A DNA stretch of 21,434 nucleotides from Bacillota bacterium (GTDB lineage Bacteria; Bacillota_C; Negativicutes; JAEYSJ01). The position numbers and the translations under genes were made by a program. Of this stretch, positions 1-8,597 are shown piece by piece. The notes under the pieces are model-generated. The model did no database searches. It had not been told where the DNA came from and saw only the letters and a list, made by a program, of their open reading frames with translations. Where the stretch lies: positions 1-21,434 of the forward strand of contig JAEYSJ010000258.1 in the NCBI GenBank assembly GCA_023434855.1, in the 5' to 3' direction. Numbering within the stretch: the stretch's first letter is position 1; the number at the start of each line of letters is the position of its first letter.

Positions 1-261
1 GTACATGTGTATGCTGGTATTACCGCCGGTGCAGCTGCATTTATTCATGCCTATATTATGGTGAGTATTTTTTTGATGGCAGGAGGAACGCCAGGCGGCA
101 TATTATATTCGGGAATAACCACATTAGCGGTTTTTATTCTCGTGATTTCGCTGGGAATAGCTTTATTTAGAAACCGGTCTAATTTACGTTTGCGATATCG
201 CCACCGTTATGCAGTGTTGGTATTAGGGACGGCTTTAATTATTCATCAACTGATAAAATAA
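1..261 (+). CDS. C-terminal part of a membrane protein with H-x13-H helices (possible b-type haem)
   Basis: The reading frame is open from the first base, so this is the 3' end of a gene that starts outside the window; the GTG at position 7 is probably an internal valine. About 86 residues are visible and they are mostly hydrophobic, with about three membrane segments. The first visible helix has histidines at residues 2 and 16, and the last has a second histidine pair after an Arg-rich loop (RYRHRY). Both pairs are H-x13-H. Such pairs are the haem-ligand pattern of ferric-reductase/NOX-like and some cytochrome b561-like or DUF4405-like proteins, so a haem-b membrane redox protein is a reasonable inference. 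The exact family cannot be fixed from this fragment. A strong hairpin overlaps the stop codon. Confidence 0.7.
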   Translation, partial: VHVYAGITAGAAAFIHAYIMVSIFLMAGGTPGGILYSGITTLAVFILVISLGIALFRNRSNLRLRYRHRYAVLVLGTALIIHQLIK

Positions 262-299
262 ATGAGTCAACAAGGGATACTGTCCCTGTTGACTCATTT
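260..299. terminator. Bidirectional hairpin terminator, REP-like sequence
   Basis: The arms 260-277 and 283-299 pair over 17 base pairs with one bulged A and a 5-base loop (TACTG). A T-rich tract follows on the plus strand, and a T-rich tract (complement of the A-rich stop region) follows on the minus strand. It sits between the convergent membrane-protein gene and clpB, so it can end both transcripts. Its layout (AATGAG ... GGGA ... TCCC ... CTCATT) resembles the palindromes at 10826 and 11061. Confidence 0.8.
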
Positions 300-307
300 A
301 TTTTATA

Positions 308-2905
308 TTATACGGTTTCCGGTTCTAACATTATATCAATAGTTATTTTATCTCCCTGCGCGCTCAGTTCCGCGTGGCTGCCTTCCGGTACTTCCCCCAG
401 GATAATCTTCTTGCTAAGCTCAGTTTCCACCAACCGGCTTATTACCCGTTTCAGCGGTCGTGCGCCAAAGTTAGGGTCATAGCCTTCCTTAACGAGGAGT
501 TCCAGGGCTTTTTTATCCCAGGAGAGACTGATGTTCAATTGCTTCTTGAGACGTTTATCAAGGTTCTTAAGCAGGATGTCAGCGATATTGGCTACTTGTT
601 CACTGGTAAGGGCATTGAAGACAATGATGTCGTCAATACGGTTGAGAAACTCAGGACGGAAGTGCTGTTTCATCATTTCCAGGACGCGTTCTTTGGCAAT
701 ATCAAAGTTGTTATTGAGAATTTCGTGGGACCCAATATTGGAGGTCATAATGATGACGGTGTTCTTGAAGTCCACAGTACGGCCTTTGCCGTCAGTGAGG
801 CGGCCGTCATCAAGGATTTGGAGCAGGACGTTAAAAACATCATTGTGGGCTTTTTCCACTTCGTCCAGCAGTATGACACTATACGGGCGGCGGCGCACTG
901 CTTCAGTGAGCTGGCCGCCTTCATCATAGCCAACATAACCAGGAGGAGCGCCAACAAGACGGGATACAGTATGTTTTTCCATGTATTCGCTCATGTCAAT
1001 ACGAATCATGCTGCGTTCGTCATCGAACAGTACTTCAGCCAGGGTTTTGGCCAGTTCGGTCTTACCAACGCCGGTGGGCCCGAGGAAGATAAAGGAACCG
1101 ATAGGACGGTTTGGATCCTTAATACCTGCTCTGGCGCGGATGATGGCCTCACTGATTGCTATAACGGCTGTGTCCTGACCAACAACACGCTCATGCAGGA
1201 TGGATTCCAGGCGGACGAGTTTTTCCCGTTCACCGGTGAGCAATCTGGTAACAGGGATACCTGTCCAGCGACTGACAATCTTGGCGATGTCGTCCTCGTC
1301 GACTTCTTCTTTAAGCAAACCTTTATGAGAGCGTTTCTCGGTCAGCAGGTCTTCTTCGCTTTTTAGACGTTGTTCCAATTCAGGCAGCCTGCCGTATTTC
1401 AGTTCGGCCAGGCGATTAAGGTCATAGCTTCTTTCAGCAGCTTCCATTTCGGTGCGGATAGTATCAATTTCTTTCTTGAGATTACGGAGGCGGACGATGC
1501 CTTGCTTTTCCATTTGCCATTGGGCTTTCAGGGAATCGGCATTTTGTTTCAGATTAGCCAGCTCTTCCCGAATGCGGTTTAACTTTTCCTGTGAAGAAGG
1601 GTCGGTCTCTTTTTTTAGTGCTTGTTCTTCAATTTCCAGCTGCATAACGCGGCGCATAGCTTCATCCAGTTCGCTTGGCATGGAATCGATTTCCGTCCGG
1701 AGCTTAGCTGCGGCTTCATCTACCAGGTCAATAGCCTTATCCGGCAGGAAGCGGTCGGATATATAGCGGTCAGACAGCACGGCAGCTGCTACCAGGGCAG
1801 TATCTTTGATTCTGACGCCATGATGTACTTCATAACGTTCACGCAAGCCTCTGAGAATGGAAATGGTATCTTCCACTCCGGGCTGATCTACCATTACCGG
1901 CTGGAAGCGGCGTTCCAGGGCGGCATCTTTTTCAATGTGTTTGCGATATTCATTCAAGGTAGTGGCACCAATGCAGCGGAGTTCGCCGCGCGCCAGCATG
2001 GGCTTTAGGATATTTCCTGCATCCATGGCGCCTTCGGCGGCACCAGCGCCGACTACAGTGTGCAGTTCGTCGATAAAAAGAATGATTTTGCCCTCAGATT
2101 TTGTGATTTCTGCCAGCACATTTTTCAAACGTTCTTCAAATTCGCCCCTGTATTTGGCACCTGCTACCATAGCGCTGAGGTCAAGGGAATATACTGTTTT
2201 ATTTTTTAGGCCTTCCGGTACGTCGCCGGCGATAATCCGGCGGGCCAGGCCTTCAACGATAGCAGTTTTACCGACACCGGGTTCGCCAATAAGTACAGGA
2301 TTATTCTTAGTTCGGCGCGACAAAATTTCCACTACGCGACGGATTTCTTCATCCCGGCCGATTACCGGATCCAGTTTGCCTTGCCGGGCCAGATCCGTAA
2401 GGTCACGGCCATATTTATTGAGGGCCTGCATACTTTCCTCCGGATTATCGGAGGTGACGTTTCTGCCGCCCCGGAATTCAGTGATGATCTGAAGGATGCG
2501 GCTGCGGGACAGGCCGAATTCACGGCAGGCGTTGACAATATCACTGTCGCCGTCTTCAACAATGGCCAGCAGAAGGTGTTCAACGCTGACATATTCATCC
2601 TTCATCGCTGATGCCTGCTTTTCGGCCAATGCCAGTACCCGGACCATGGCTGTATTCATCCGGAGACCGGTATCCTGGCCCCGGACGGAGGGCATATTTT
2701 TTAGAATTTGTTCCAGTTTAGCCTGAAATACTTGGTACTGAATATTTAATTGGGATAAAATATATGCAATAATGCCTTCGCTGTCTTTAACCAGTGCCAG
2801 CAGGAGGTGGCGGGTGGTCAACTCCTGGTGGTAATTCATCGCGGCTAGTTGCTGTGCATCCTGGATCGCCGCCGAGGCTTTTTGGGTAAATTTATCTTGG
2901 GACAT
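308..2905 (-). CDS. clpB: ATP-dependent chaperone/disaggregase ClpB
   Basis: ClpB is a cytosolic hexameric AAA+ machine that pulls polypeptides out of aggregates together with DnaK and DnaJ. The 865 residues match the usual full length. In order there are an N-terminal double Clp repeat (about 1-145), NBD1 with Walker A GEPGVGKT (207-214), Walker B ILFIDE (275-280) and pore-loop KYRG (251-254), a long charged coiled-coil middle domain (about 400-530) that separates ClpB from ClpA/ClpX, and NBD2 with Walker A GPTGVGKT (609-616), pore-loop GYVG (656-659) and Walker B VILLDE (677-682). No IGF/IGL-type ClpP-docking loop was seen, as expected. The ATG start follows GGGAGG at 8-base spacing. It is the third gene of a dnaK-dnaJ-clpB operon, 43 bases after dnaJ, and probably shares the CtsR-type control at 6055. 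A long open frame on the opposite strand is a shadow. Confidence 0.97.
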   Translation of the reverse strand: MSQDKFTQKASAAIQDAQQLAAMNYHQELTTRHLLLALVKDSEGIIAYILSQLNIQYQVFQAKLEQILKNMPSVRGQDTGLRMNTAMVRVLALAEKQASAMKDEYVSVEHLLLAIVEDGDSDIVNACREFGLSRSRILQIITEFRGGRNVTSDNPEESMQALNKYGRDLTDLARQGKLDPVIGRDEEIRRVVEILSRRTKNNPVLIGEPGVGKTAIVEGLARRIIAGDVPEGLKNKTVYSLDLSAMVAGAKYRGEFEERLKNVLAEITKSEGKIILFIDELHTVVGAGAAEGAMDAGNILKPMLARGELRCIGATTLNEYRKHIEKDAALERRFQPVMVDQPGVEDTISILRGLRERYEVHHGVRIKDTALVAAAVLSDRYISDRFLPDKAIDLVDEAAAKLRTEIDSMPSELDEAMRRVMQLEIEEQALKKETDPSSQEKLNRIREELANLKQNADSLKAQWQMEKQGIVRLRNLKKEIDTIRTEMEAAERSYDLNRLAELKYGRLPELEQRLKSEEDLLTEKRSHKGLLKEEVDEDDIAKIVSRWTGIPVTRLLTGEREKLVRLESILHERVVGQDTAVIAISEAIIRARAGIKDPNRPIGSFIFLGPTGVGKTELAKTLAEVLFDDERSMIRIDMSEYMEKHTVSRLVGAPPGYVGYDEGGQLTEAVRRRPYSVILLDEVEKAHNDVFNVLLQILDDGRLTDGKGRTVDFKNTVIIMTSNIGSHEILNNNFDIAKERVLEMMKQHFRPEFLNRIDDIIVFNALTSEQVANIADILLKNLDKRLKKQLNISLSWDKKALELLVKEGYDPNFGARPLKRVISRLVETELSKKIILGEVPEGSHAELSAQGDKITIDIMLEPETV

Positions 2906-2948
2906 ATGGTTTACCTCCCGTCATAATAATGTAATAAAACACGTTCAT

Positions 2949-3959
2949 CTATACTTTTTCCGGGTTTTCCCGCAGCTCGCGGATTTTCCGGTAAAGTTCT
3001 TTTTCTTCTTCTAATTGGTCTTTAGGAATATCAATGGAGATTTTAAGATACAGATCACCGAAGGCGCCGCCTTTGGGCAAGCCTTTATTTTTCAGGCGAA
3101 GCCTTTGGCCGACATGGACACCGGGTTGGATTTTGAGCTGGACTTGACCATGGGGTGTGGGAACATGCATTTTGTCACCCAGTACGGCCTGATCTGGATA
3201 GATTACTAGATCAGCTTCCAAGTCGCTGCCTTTTATTTGCCATGCGGAGTTTGGTGCGACCCGGATATGAAGATACAGATCGCCGGCTGGGCCGTTTCCA
3301 TATCCTTTACCGCCTAAACCTTTGAGACGCAATGACGCGCCGGGATGGATGCCGGCAGGTACTTTAATTTTTACGGTTTTGGTGTCTTCCGTAACTCCTG
3401 TGCCCCGGCAGGCCTGGCAGACACCCCGCTGGGTGACCCGCTGCCCTTCACAAGCAGCACAGACATTAGGGGCGGATAAATACAGATCTTTTTCTACTCC
3501 ATGGATAAGTTCATCAATGGACAGGCTTATTTCTGCGTCTACATCTTCCCCTTTGTAGTCGGTACGGCGTTTTCGTCCGCCTCCCTGATGGCTGCGGGTG
3601 AAGTCCTGACCGAAAATACTGGAGAAGAAGTCGCTGAAACCAAAGCCGCCGAAGTCCTCAGGAGATCCCTGATAAGTATAGGTGTAGCCACCACCCATAT
3701 TGGACGGGTCAAAATTAAAGTCATCGCCGGCTTTCCAGTTCATTCCCAATTTGTCGTATTTGGCGCGTTTGTCAGGATCACCTAGCACTTCATAGGCTTC
3801 ATTGATGAGTTTGAATTTTTCTTCGGCTTCAGCCTTGGCATCACCCTGATGAAGGTCAGGGTGATGCTGGCGGGCTAGTTTGCGGTAGGCTTGTTTAATT
3901 TCTTTGTCGGATGCGGTTTTGGAAACTCCAAGCGCCTCATAGTAGTCAATGTATTTCAT
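2949..3959 (-). CDS. dnaJ: DnaJ/CbpA-type co-chaperone with half a zinc-finger region
   Basis: This J-domain protein stimulates DnaK ATP hydrolysis and delivers substrates. Its 336 residues begin with a J domain (about 3-72) with the HPD triad at 33-35, then a Gly/Phe-rich linker (about 88-120). Two C-terminal beta domains follow, ending in a short charged tail. Canonical DnaJ has four CxxCxGxG motifs, but only two are present here (CAAC 167-170 and CQAC 181-184), enough for at most one zinc site. It is therefore intermediate between DnaJ and zinc-free CbpA. The start chosen is the ATG before KYIDYY, 9 bases after AAGGAGG. The GTG and ATG just upstream lie too close to that site. It lies 37 bases after dnaK and 43 before clpB, in one operon. 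Confidence 0.93.
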   Translation of the reverse strand: MKYIDYYEALGVSKTASDKEIKQAYRKLARQHHPDLHQGDAKAEAEEKFKLINEAYEVLGDPDKRAKYDKLGMNWKAGDDFNFDPSNMGGGYTYTYQGSPEDFGGFGFSDFFSSIFGQDFTRSHQGGGRKRRTDYKGEDVDAEISLSIDELIHGVEKDLYLSAPNVCAACEGQRVTQRGVCQACRGTGVTEDTKTVKIKVPAGIHPGASLRLKGLGGKGYGNGPAGDLYLHIRVAPNSAWQIKGSDLEADLVIYPDQAVLGDKMHVPTPHGQVQLKIQPGVHVGQRLRLKNKGLPKGGAFGDLYLKISIDIPKDQLEEEKELYRKIRELRENPEKV

Positions 3960-3996
3960 AAGCATCACCCTCCTTTTTAAGTTGAAGCAAGATTAT

Positions 3997-5868
3997 TTAC
4001 TCATACTCGGCGTCGATTACATCATCATTACGCTTAGTTTGGCTGCTGTGATCGTCGACCTGATTTTGTTTCGGTTCTTCGGGCTTGCACTGGCAGGCCT
4101 GGCTGTAGGCTTGCTCGAGTTCTCCCTTGACTTGTTGCAACTTATTTATGTCAGCATTTTCTTCGATCGCCTGTTTGACTGCGTCCAGAGCGGCCGTCAG
4201 GCGTCCGCTGACATGGGACGGCAATGTGTCACCCTTTTCGTTTACAAAGTTTCTGGCTTGATAGGCCAGGGAATCTACTTCGTTTTTCAGTTCCACATAT
4301 TGACGACGTTTCTTATCTTCGTCAGCGTATTGTTTCGCATCTTCCACCATGCGATCAATGTCTGATTTATCCAGATTGCTGGAACCGCTGATCGTAATAG
4401 ACTGTTCCTTGCCTGAGGTTTTTTCTTTGGCGCTGACTGTCAGGATGCCGTTGGCGTCAATGTCAAAAGTTACTTCGACCTGCGGTAAACCACGCGGCGC
4501 TAAAGGAATGCCGGATAATTTGAACCTGCCAAGAGTACGGTTATCTGTTGCCATTTCCCGTTCACCCTGAAGAACATGAATATCTACTTCCGCCTGATTG
4601 TCGTCAGCCGTGCTAAAGATCTGACTGCGACGGGTGGGGATGGTAGTATTGCGCTCAATGATCTTGGTAAGAACACCGCCCAAAGTTTCTACACCAAGGG
4701 ACAGTGGGGTAACGTCAAGCAGAACTACGTCTTTGAGGTCACCACTCAGGACTGCGCCCTGGATGGCGGCACCTACGGCCACAACTTCGTCCGGATTGAC
4801 ACTCTGGTTGGGGTCCTTGCCGGTCATGGCTTTAACCAGACGTTGGACTGCCGGGATACGGGTGGAGCCACCTACCAGAATAACTTCATCAATGTCTTTG
4901 GCGGAAAGCTTGGCATCGGCCAACGCTTTTTCCACCGGAATACGGCAACGTTCAACCAGGCTGTGGGTCAGTTCATCAAATTTCGCCCGGCTGAGTTTCG
5001 CTTCCAAGTGCTTCGGACCACCGGCGTCAGCAGTAATAAATGGCAGGTTGATAGCTGTTTCAGTTACGGCTGACAACTCTATTTTAGCCTTCTCTGCCGC
5101 TTCAGTCAGCCTTTGCAGCGCTTGTTTGTCTTTTAAGAGATCAATCCCATTGTCCTTCTTGAATTCGGCTGCCAGCCAGTCCACGACGGCTTTGTCGAAG
5201 TCATCTCCGCCCAGGTGGGTATCGCCGTTGGTGGATTTAACTTCAAATACGCCGTCGCCGACTTCCAGGATGGACACGTCAAATGTACCGCCACCCAGGT
5301 CAAATACCAGAATGGTTTCGTTCTTTTTCTTGTCCAGACCATAAGCCAGGGCTGCAGCGGTAGGTTCATTAATAATCCTAAGTACATTGAGACCGGCGAC
5401 CCGACCGGCGTCCTTGGTAGCCTGACGTTGAGCGTCGTTAAAGTATGCCGGGACGGTAATAACTGCGTCGGTTATCTTTTCGTTCAGATATTTGCCGGCG
5501 TCATCCACCAGCTTGCGCAGTATTTGCGCCGATATTTCTTCGGGCGCGTACTGTTTATCGTCTACGGTAAATTTAACGGTATCATCCGCTCCTTGAACAA
5601 CTTTATAAGGAACAAGCTTCATTTCGTCGGTTACTTCATTGAAGCGGCGGCCGATAAACCGCTTTACCGAGTAGAATGTTTTGGCAGGGTTTAAGACTGA
5701 CTGACGTTTGGCTAACTGGCCGACAAGACGCTCGTTATCGCGGAATGCTACAACTGACGGAGTTGTTCTGCCGCCTTCGACATTGGCGATAACCTCCGGC
5801 CGTTCTCCTTCCAATACTGCAATGACCGAGTTAGTTGTGCCTAAATCTATACCAACTACTTTTCCCAT
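3997..5868 (-). CDS. dnaK: Hsp70 chaperone DnaK, diderm/cyanobacterial-like type
   Basis: DnaK is the cytosolic Hsp70 that binds exposed hydrophobic segments in an ATP-dependent cycle driven by DnaJ and a GrpE exchange factor. The 623 residues are normal length. Visible marks are phosphate-1 loop DLGTTNS (8-14), phosphate-2 DLGGGTFD (190-197), the interdomain linker VVLLDVTP (381-388), a beta-sandwich and helical lid, and an acidic tail ending DVIDAEYE. Residues about 74-100 contain an insertion ([18 protein letters not shown] and following) that I remember as absent from Bacillus DnaK and present in diderm and cyanobacterial forms. Much of the sequence recalls cyanobacterial DnaK2. The ATG follows GGGAGG at 8-base spacing. 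It leads dnaK-dnaJ-clpB; no grpE or hrcA is adjacent, so a second classical dnaK locus elsewhere is likely. Confidence 0.97.
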   Translation of the reverse strand: MGKVVGIDLGTTNSVIAVLEGERPEVIANVEGGRTTPSVVAFRDNERLVGQLAKRQSVLNPAKTFYSVKRFIGRRFNEVTDEMKLVPYKVVQGADDTVKFTVDDKQYAPEEISAQILRKLVDDAGKYLNEKITDAVITVPAYFNDAQRQATKDAGRVAGLNVLRIINEPTAAALAYGLDKKKNETILVFDLGGGTFDVSILEVGDGVFEVKSTNGDTHLGGDDFDKAVVDWLAAEFKKDNGIDLLKDKQALQRLTEAAEKAKIELSAVTETAINLPFITADAGGPKHLEAKLSRAKFDELTHSLVERCRIPVEKALADAKLSAKDIDEVILVGGSTRIPAVQRLVKAMTGKDPNQSVNPDEVVAVGAAIQGAVLSGDLKDVVLLDVTPLSLGVETLGGVLTKIIERNTTIPTRRSQIFSTADDNQAEVDIHVLQGEREMATDNRTLGRFKLSGIPLAPRGLPQVEVTFDIDANGILTVSAKEKTSGKEQSITISGSSNLDKSDIDRMVEDAKQYADEDKKRRQYVELKNEVDSLAYQARNFVNEKGDTLPSHVSGRLTAALDAVKQAIEENADINKLQQVKGELEQAYSQACQCKPEEPKQNQVDDHSSQTKRNDDVIDAEYE

Positions 5869-5886
5869 AATTTGCGCCTCCCTTAA

Positions 5887-5962
5887 ATTAATAATTATCT
5901 GCTACTCTACATGAGAGTTCTAATAGCTTACAAATACATATTACCAGAAAATAATTATTAAT
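5887..5962 (-). promoter_or_regulatory. A+T inverted repeat in the dnaK 5' leader
   Basis: The 12-base arms 5887-5898 (ATTAATAATTAT) and 5951-5962 are exact inverse complements, extended by CTG/CAG beyond a 3-base bulge. If transcription starts near 6010, both arms lie in the untranslated leader of the dnaK mRNA, and the proximal arm ends just upstream of the ribosome binding site (5877-5882). The site itself is not inside the stem, so any temperature-sensing role is speculative. An A+T-rich leader gives such matches fairly often by chance. Confidence 0.35.
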
Positions 5963-6016
5963 GGAAAACCGCAAAAACGCTAAAGAAGGCTGATTATGTC
6001 TAATTTATCCAGTTTT

Positions 6017-6049
6017 CTTATAAGATATTCGGAATTCACACGCAATCAA
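6017..6049 (-). promoter_or_regulatory. Candidate sigma-A promoter of dnaK-dnaJ-clpB
   Basis: Read on the minus strand, TTGCGT (6040-6045) and TATAAG (6017-6022) are 17 bases apart. An overlapping alternative is TTGATT (6044-6049) with TATCTT (6022-6027) at 16 bases. Either would give a dnaK leader of about 140 bases. The CtsR-like box lies just upstream of the -35. Neither -35 is strong, so the start site is a prediction. Confidence 0.45.
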
Positions 6050-6054
6050 TCTAT

Positions 6055-6071
6055 TTTGACCTTTCTTGACC
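6055..6071 (-). promoter_or_regulatory. CtsR-type heat-shock operator
   Basis: On the minus strand the site reads GGTCAAG-AAA-GGTCAAA, a tandem heptamer repeat with a 3-base spacer. It differs by one base from the known CtsR consensus (RGTCAAA NAN RGTCAAA). CtsR represses clp and other heat-shock genes in Bacillota. The site is about 190 bases upstream of dnaK and adjacent to the candidate promoter, so control of the whole chaperone operon is likely. No CIRCE (HrcA) element was found. The site is about 100 bases from the promoter of the divergent oxidoreductase gene and is less likely to affect it. Confidence 0.75.
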
Positions 6072-6169
6072 TTTGGCTAATTGTTTACCATTACGGGCGG
6101 TATACTGAACTGTCGTAAGTTAATAATCAGGCATAATTACAGGTATTAATTATTAGATGACAATAATTA

Positions 6170-6198
6170 TTGACAAGCGACTGGTAAAATAGTATAAG
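6170..6198 (+). promoter_or_regulatory. Strong sigma-A promoter for the oxidoreductase gene
   Basis: A perfect -35 TTGACA (6170-6175) is followed, after exactly 17 bases, by TATAAG (6193-6198), one base off the consensus -10. It lies about 75 bases upstream of the ATG at 6274, and the downstream FMN protein could be read from it too, since no terminator was seen between them. Confidence 0.75.
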
Positions 6199-6209
6199 TA
6201 TTTTATACT
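6191..6209. promoter_or_regulatory. Palindrome overlapping the -10: candidate operator
   Basis: AGTATAA (6191-6197) and TTATACT (6203-6209) form a perfect 7-base inverted repeat with a 5-base spacer. It covers the -10 element and probable start site of the promoter at 6170. A repressor dimer bound here would block transcription; flavin NAD(P)H oxidoreductases of this kind are often under MarR-, HxlR- or TetR-type repressors. No regulator gene lies nearby, so the binding protein is unknown. Confidence 0.45.
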
Positions 6210-6273
6210 CTCTAATTCGTCTTATTCCTTTAACGAGTCCGCTTAAAAAATTCAAACATAAGGAGGTGTTACC

Positions 6274-6855
6274 ATGAGAAATCTGATTATCTATGCCCAT
6301 CCTAATCCGAAAAGCTTTAACCATGCTATTTTAGATACTACCGTGCAGTCTTTGCAGGAAACGGGATACGAAGTAATGATAAGGGATTTGTATGCTATGA
6401 AATTTGACCCGGTTTTAAAAAGCAGTGATTTTGAGGCGTTGCAGTCTGGAAAGATCCAGTCCGAAATTAGAACGGAGCAGGACTATATTGCGGGTGCTGA
6501 TGTTCTTACCTTGATTTATCCCATTTGGTGGACCGGACTTCCCGCTCTCTTAAAAGGCTACATAGATCGCGTTTTCTCATATGGTTTTGCTTATAAGACA
6601 GGTGATGATGGTCCTGTCGGATTACTTACAGGCAAGAAGGCTTTTATTATTAATACACACGGGACACCAACCGAGATCTACGATTCTTCAGGGATGACGG
6701 AAGCATTAAGAAAAACGTCAGACACCGGCATCTTTAATTTTTGCGGTATTGAAGTTCTGGGTCATGTGTTTTTTGGCGCAGTAGCAACTGTAGATGATGA
6801 TATCCGTCATGAAATGCTGAATACCTTAAGGAAGAAATTGAATACTCTTTTTTAA
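6274..6855 (+). CDS. Flavodoxin-2 fold NAD(P)H oxidoreductase (NQO1/MdaB-like)
   Basis: This 193-residue protein belongs to the flavodoxin-like fold that binds FMN or FAD and moves two electrons from NAD(P)H to quinones or similar acceptors in the cytosol. The N-terminal strand-loop LIIYAHPNPKSFNHAIL (4-20) is the phosphate-binding start of the family. The segment PIWWTGLPALLKGYIDRVF (83-101) is its best-known signature and lies at the flavin. Length fits the YwrO/MdaB/KefF-like group, but the substrate cannot be told from sequence. The ATG follows AAGGAGGTG at good spacing. It has its own near-consensus promoter with a palindrome across the -10. A role in quinone or electrophile stress is inferred from the family and from the heat-shock operon next door. 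Confidence 0.9.
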   Translation: MRNLIIYAHPNPKSFNHAILDTTVQSLQETGYEVMIRDLYAMKFDPVLKSSDFEALQSGKIQSEIRTEQDYIAGADVLTLIYPIWWTGLPALLKGYIDRVFSYGFAYKTGDDGPVGLLTGKKAFIINTHGTPTEIYDSSGMTEALRKTSDTGIFNFCGIEVLGHVFFGAVATVDDDIRHEMLNTLRKKLNTLF

Positions 6856-6949
6856 AGTTATTAAATTAAATGCCTGCTGATACTTGCCGGAAGTTTCATT
6901 CATATATATCAGAAAAAAGTAACAGACTATACCTATGGAGGTGTAATAC

Positions 6950-8344
6950 ATGCTGTTAAATTGGATGATGATGAAGCTCATGGATCCGGCTATGGATGAA
7001 ACAATGGTTAAAATGCTGACAGAAGACTATCCGGATAATCCCTTTCTCATGGTTACCGTTGCCCAGAAACTTTCTCCCCGGGCGGTGATGGAGGCGGCTA
7101 TCCGGGCCGAACTTGGCAAAGAACTGACCCGTCCTCTCGGCAGCCCGGTAGTATTGTCCCCATGGGATGAACTACTTTTAAATCCCAAGCAATTATTTCA
7201 GCTCCCTGCTGAAGATTATACGAAAGTTGATACAACCACAGTTATCGGACCAAACGCTAAAAAACCTCTCAAACTTCAGACCCCTATCATGATTACCGGA
7301 ATGTCCTATGGCGGATCACTCAGCCTGCCGATGAAGGTTGCGCTGGCAAAAGGAGCGTCGATGGCCGGCACAGCCACTAATACCGGTGAGTCGGCTGTAA
7401 CCGACGAAGAACGGGATGCTGCCAGACTGCTGATCGGACAATATCACCGGGGAGGGCAATTAAGCGGTGAAGAACAGCTGAGCAGGCTTGATGCTATTGA
7501 AATTCAACTTGGCCAGGGGGCTTGGGGCGGAGCTGTTGATGAGCCTATGCGCGGCGATCAGATGGGCGAACATTTAAGGAAGGCCTGGCATTTGAAAAAA
7601 GACCAGGATGCAACTATATATGCGCGCATGCCAGGCAAAAGCTCAACAAAAGATTATATACAAATGATCAACAGCATGAAAGCCCAGTATGATGTCCCAG
7701 TCGGGGTGAAAATTGCGGGAACTGACTATATTGAGTACGAATTAGCGGTTATTGCCCAGAGTCAGGCAGACTACATTGTGGTTGACGGGTCTGAAGGTGG
7801 TACGGCTGCAGCTAATCCAACACTCCAGGATAACGTAGGTTTGCCCACATTTCATAGTCTGGTGCGGACGGTTGACTGGCTGACAAAACAAAACCTTAGG
7901 GAACGGTTCAGTATAATTGTAACAGGTGGTCTGACTACTCCTGGCCATTTTCTCAAAGCGTTGGCATTGGGCGCCGACGCGGTATACATTGGTACCATCG
8001 CCTTAATGGCTGCCATGCATACACAAGTAGCCAAAACTCTGCCGCAGGCACCGCCTTCGCAGTTAGCACTCTATACCGGTAGAATGACCGACAAACTTGA
8101 TGTGAATAAAGCTGCCCGGCATCTGGCGAATTTTCTGGCATCATGTCTCGTCGAAATGCAATTGGCCGCTCAGGCAGTTGGGAGAAATTCCTTCAAGGAA
8201 CTGGACCGTACCGATCTTGTAATGGTGGATAAAGATTTAGCGGAATTTGCCGGCGTCCGCTATGCTGGTAGCCACCGTGAAGTTGAATTGCCAGGTATCG
8301 CCGGGAAAGAGCGCTGCCAGTCTCCTAGCTTGCAGCTGCAGTAA
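6950..8344 (+). CDS. Stand-alone FMN-binding glutamate-synthase-domain protein
   Basis: The 464-residue protein matches the FMN-binding TIM-barrel domain of glutamate synthase large subunit (Pfam Glu_synthase). Recognisable parts are ITGMSYGGSLSLPMKVALAKG (about 115-135), NTGESAV (144-150), a QGAWGG segment, VGVKIAG, the VDGSEGGTAAA loop and IVTGGLTTPGHFLKALALGADAVYIGT, which would hold the FMN phosphate. The N-terminal glutamine amidotransferase domain, the C-terminal beta-helix and the cysteines of the 3Fe-4S cluster are all absent (only two cysteines, both near the C-terminus). It is therefore unlikely to make glutamate from glutamine alone, and its substrate is unknown. The ATG follows GGAGG at 8 bases. 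It lies 94 bases after the oxidoreductase, possibly in one transcript, and ends at a strong terminator. Confidence 0.88.
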   Translation: MLLNWMMMKLMDPAMDETMVKMLTEDYPDNPFLMVTVAQKLSPRAVMEAAIRAELGKELTRPLGSPVVLSPWDELLLNPKQLFQLPAEDYTKVDTTTVIGPNAKKPLKLQTPIMITGMSYGGSLSLPMKVALAKGASMAGTATNTGESAVTDEERDAARLLIGQYHRGGQLSGEEQLSRLDAIEIQLGQGAWGGAVDEPMRGDQMGEHLRKAWHLKKDQDATIYARMPGKSSTKDYIQMINSMKAQYDVPVGVKIAGTDYIEYELAVIAQSQADYIVVDGSEGGTAAANPTLQDNVGLPTFHSLVRTVDWLTKQNLRERFSIIVTGGLTTPGHFLKALALGADAVYIGTIALMAAMHTQVAKTLPQAPPSQLALYTGRMTDKLDVNKAARHLANFLASCLVEMQLAAQAVGRNSFKELDRTDLVMVDKDLAEFAGVRYAGSHREVELPGIAGKERCQSPSLQLQ

Positions 8345-8391
8345 ATTGAAAACAAAGAAGAATCTTATATTGATAAAGTGTTGAATTATGA

Positions 8392-8433
8392 GGAGCTTGA
8401 TCTAAGTTTTACTTAAATCAAGCTCCCATTTTT
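8392..8433 (+). terminator. Rho-independent terminator after the FMN protein
   Basis: The arms 8392-8407 and 8411-8426 pair over 16 positions with one mismatch around a TTT loop, followed by CA and five T residues. It lies about 50 bases after the stop codon and separates the redox genes from the polyketide synthase operon. Confidence 0.85.
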
Positions 8434-8597
8434 GTCATCCTGGCAGCCCGAAGAATTGTTTTGACTCCTGTGTGGGGAGAAAGTGTATCTCTCGGTACAA
8501 TGTTCGGCGTAAACGGGTCTTTTCTTATATCGGAATTTTTTTTGTCGAAGATCATAGAAATAGAATAATGAATTTAAAAGGATTGGTGGTGTCAGTA

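Noticed and set aside
374..1366. 330-residue open frame opposite clpB
   Set aside because: It is a codon-bias shadow of clpB: no homology recognised, no ribosome binding site that I could see, and the opposite strand encodes an unmistakable ClpB.
4634..5344. 236-residue open frame opposite dnaK
   Set aside because: It lies wholly inside dnaK on the other strand and its low-complexity Ser/Arg/Thr-rich translation is typical of a shadow frame.
5895..5925. Possible CIRCE (HrcA) element upstream of dnaK
   Set aside because: The minus strand reads TTAGAACTC and then GAGTAGC, but spacing is 7 rather than 9 and the arms are not inverse complements beyond a few bases. The CtsR-type repeat further upstream is much better.
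8472..8597. Longer start for the type III polyketide synthase
   Set aside because: The extra 42 residues do not match the family N-terminus, and the GTG at 8472 overlaps a possible promoter.
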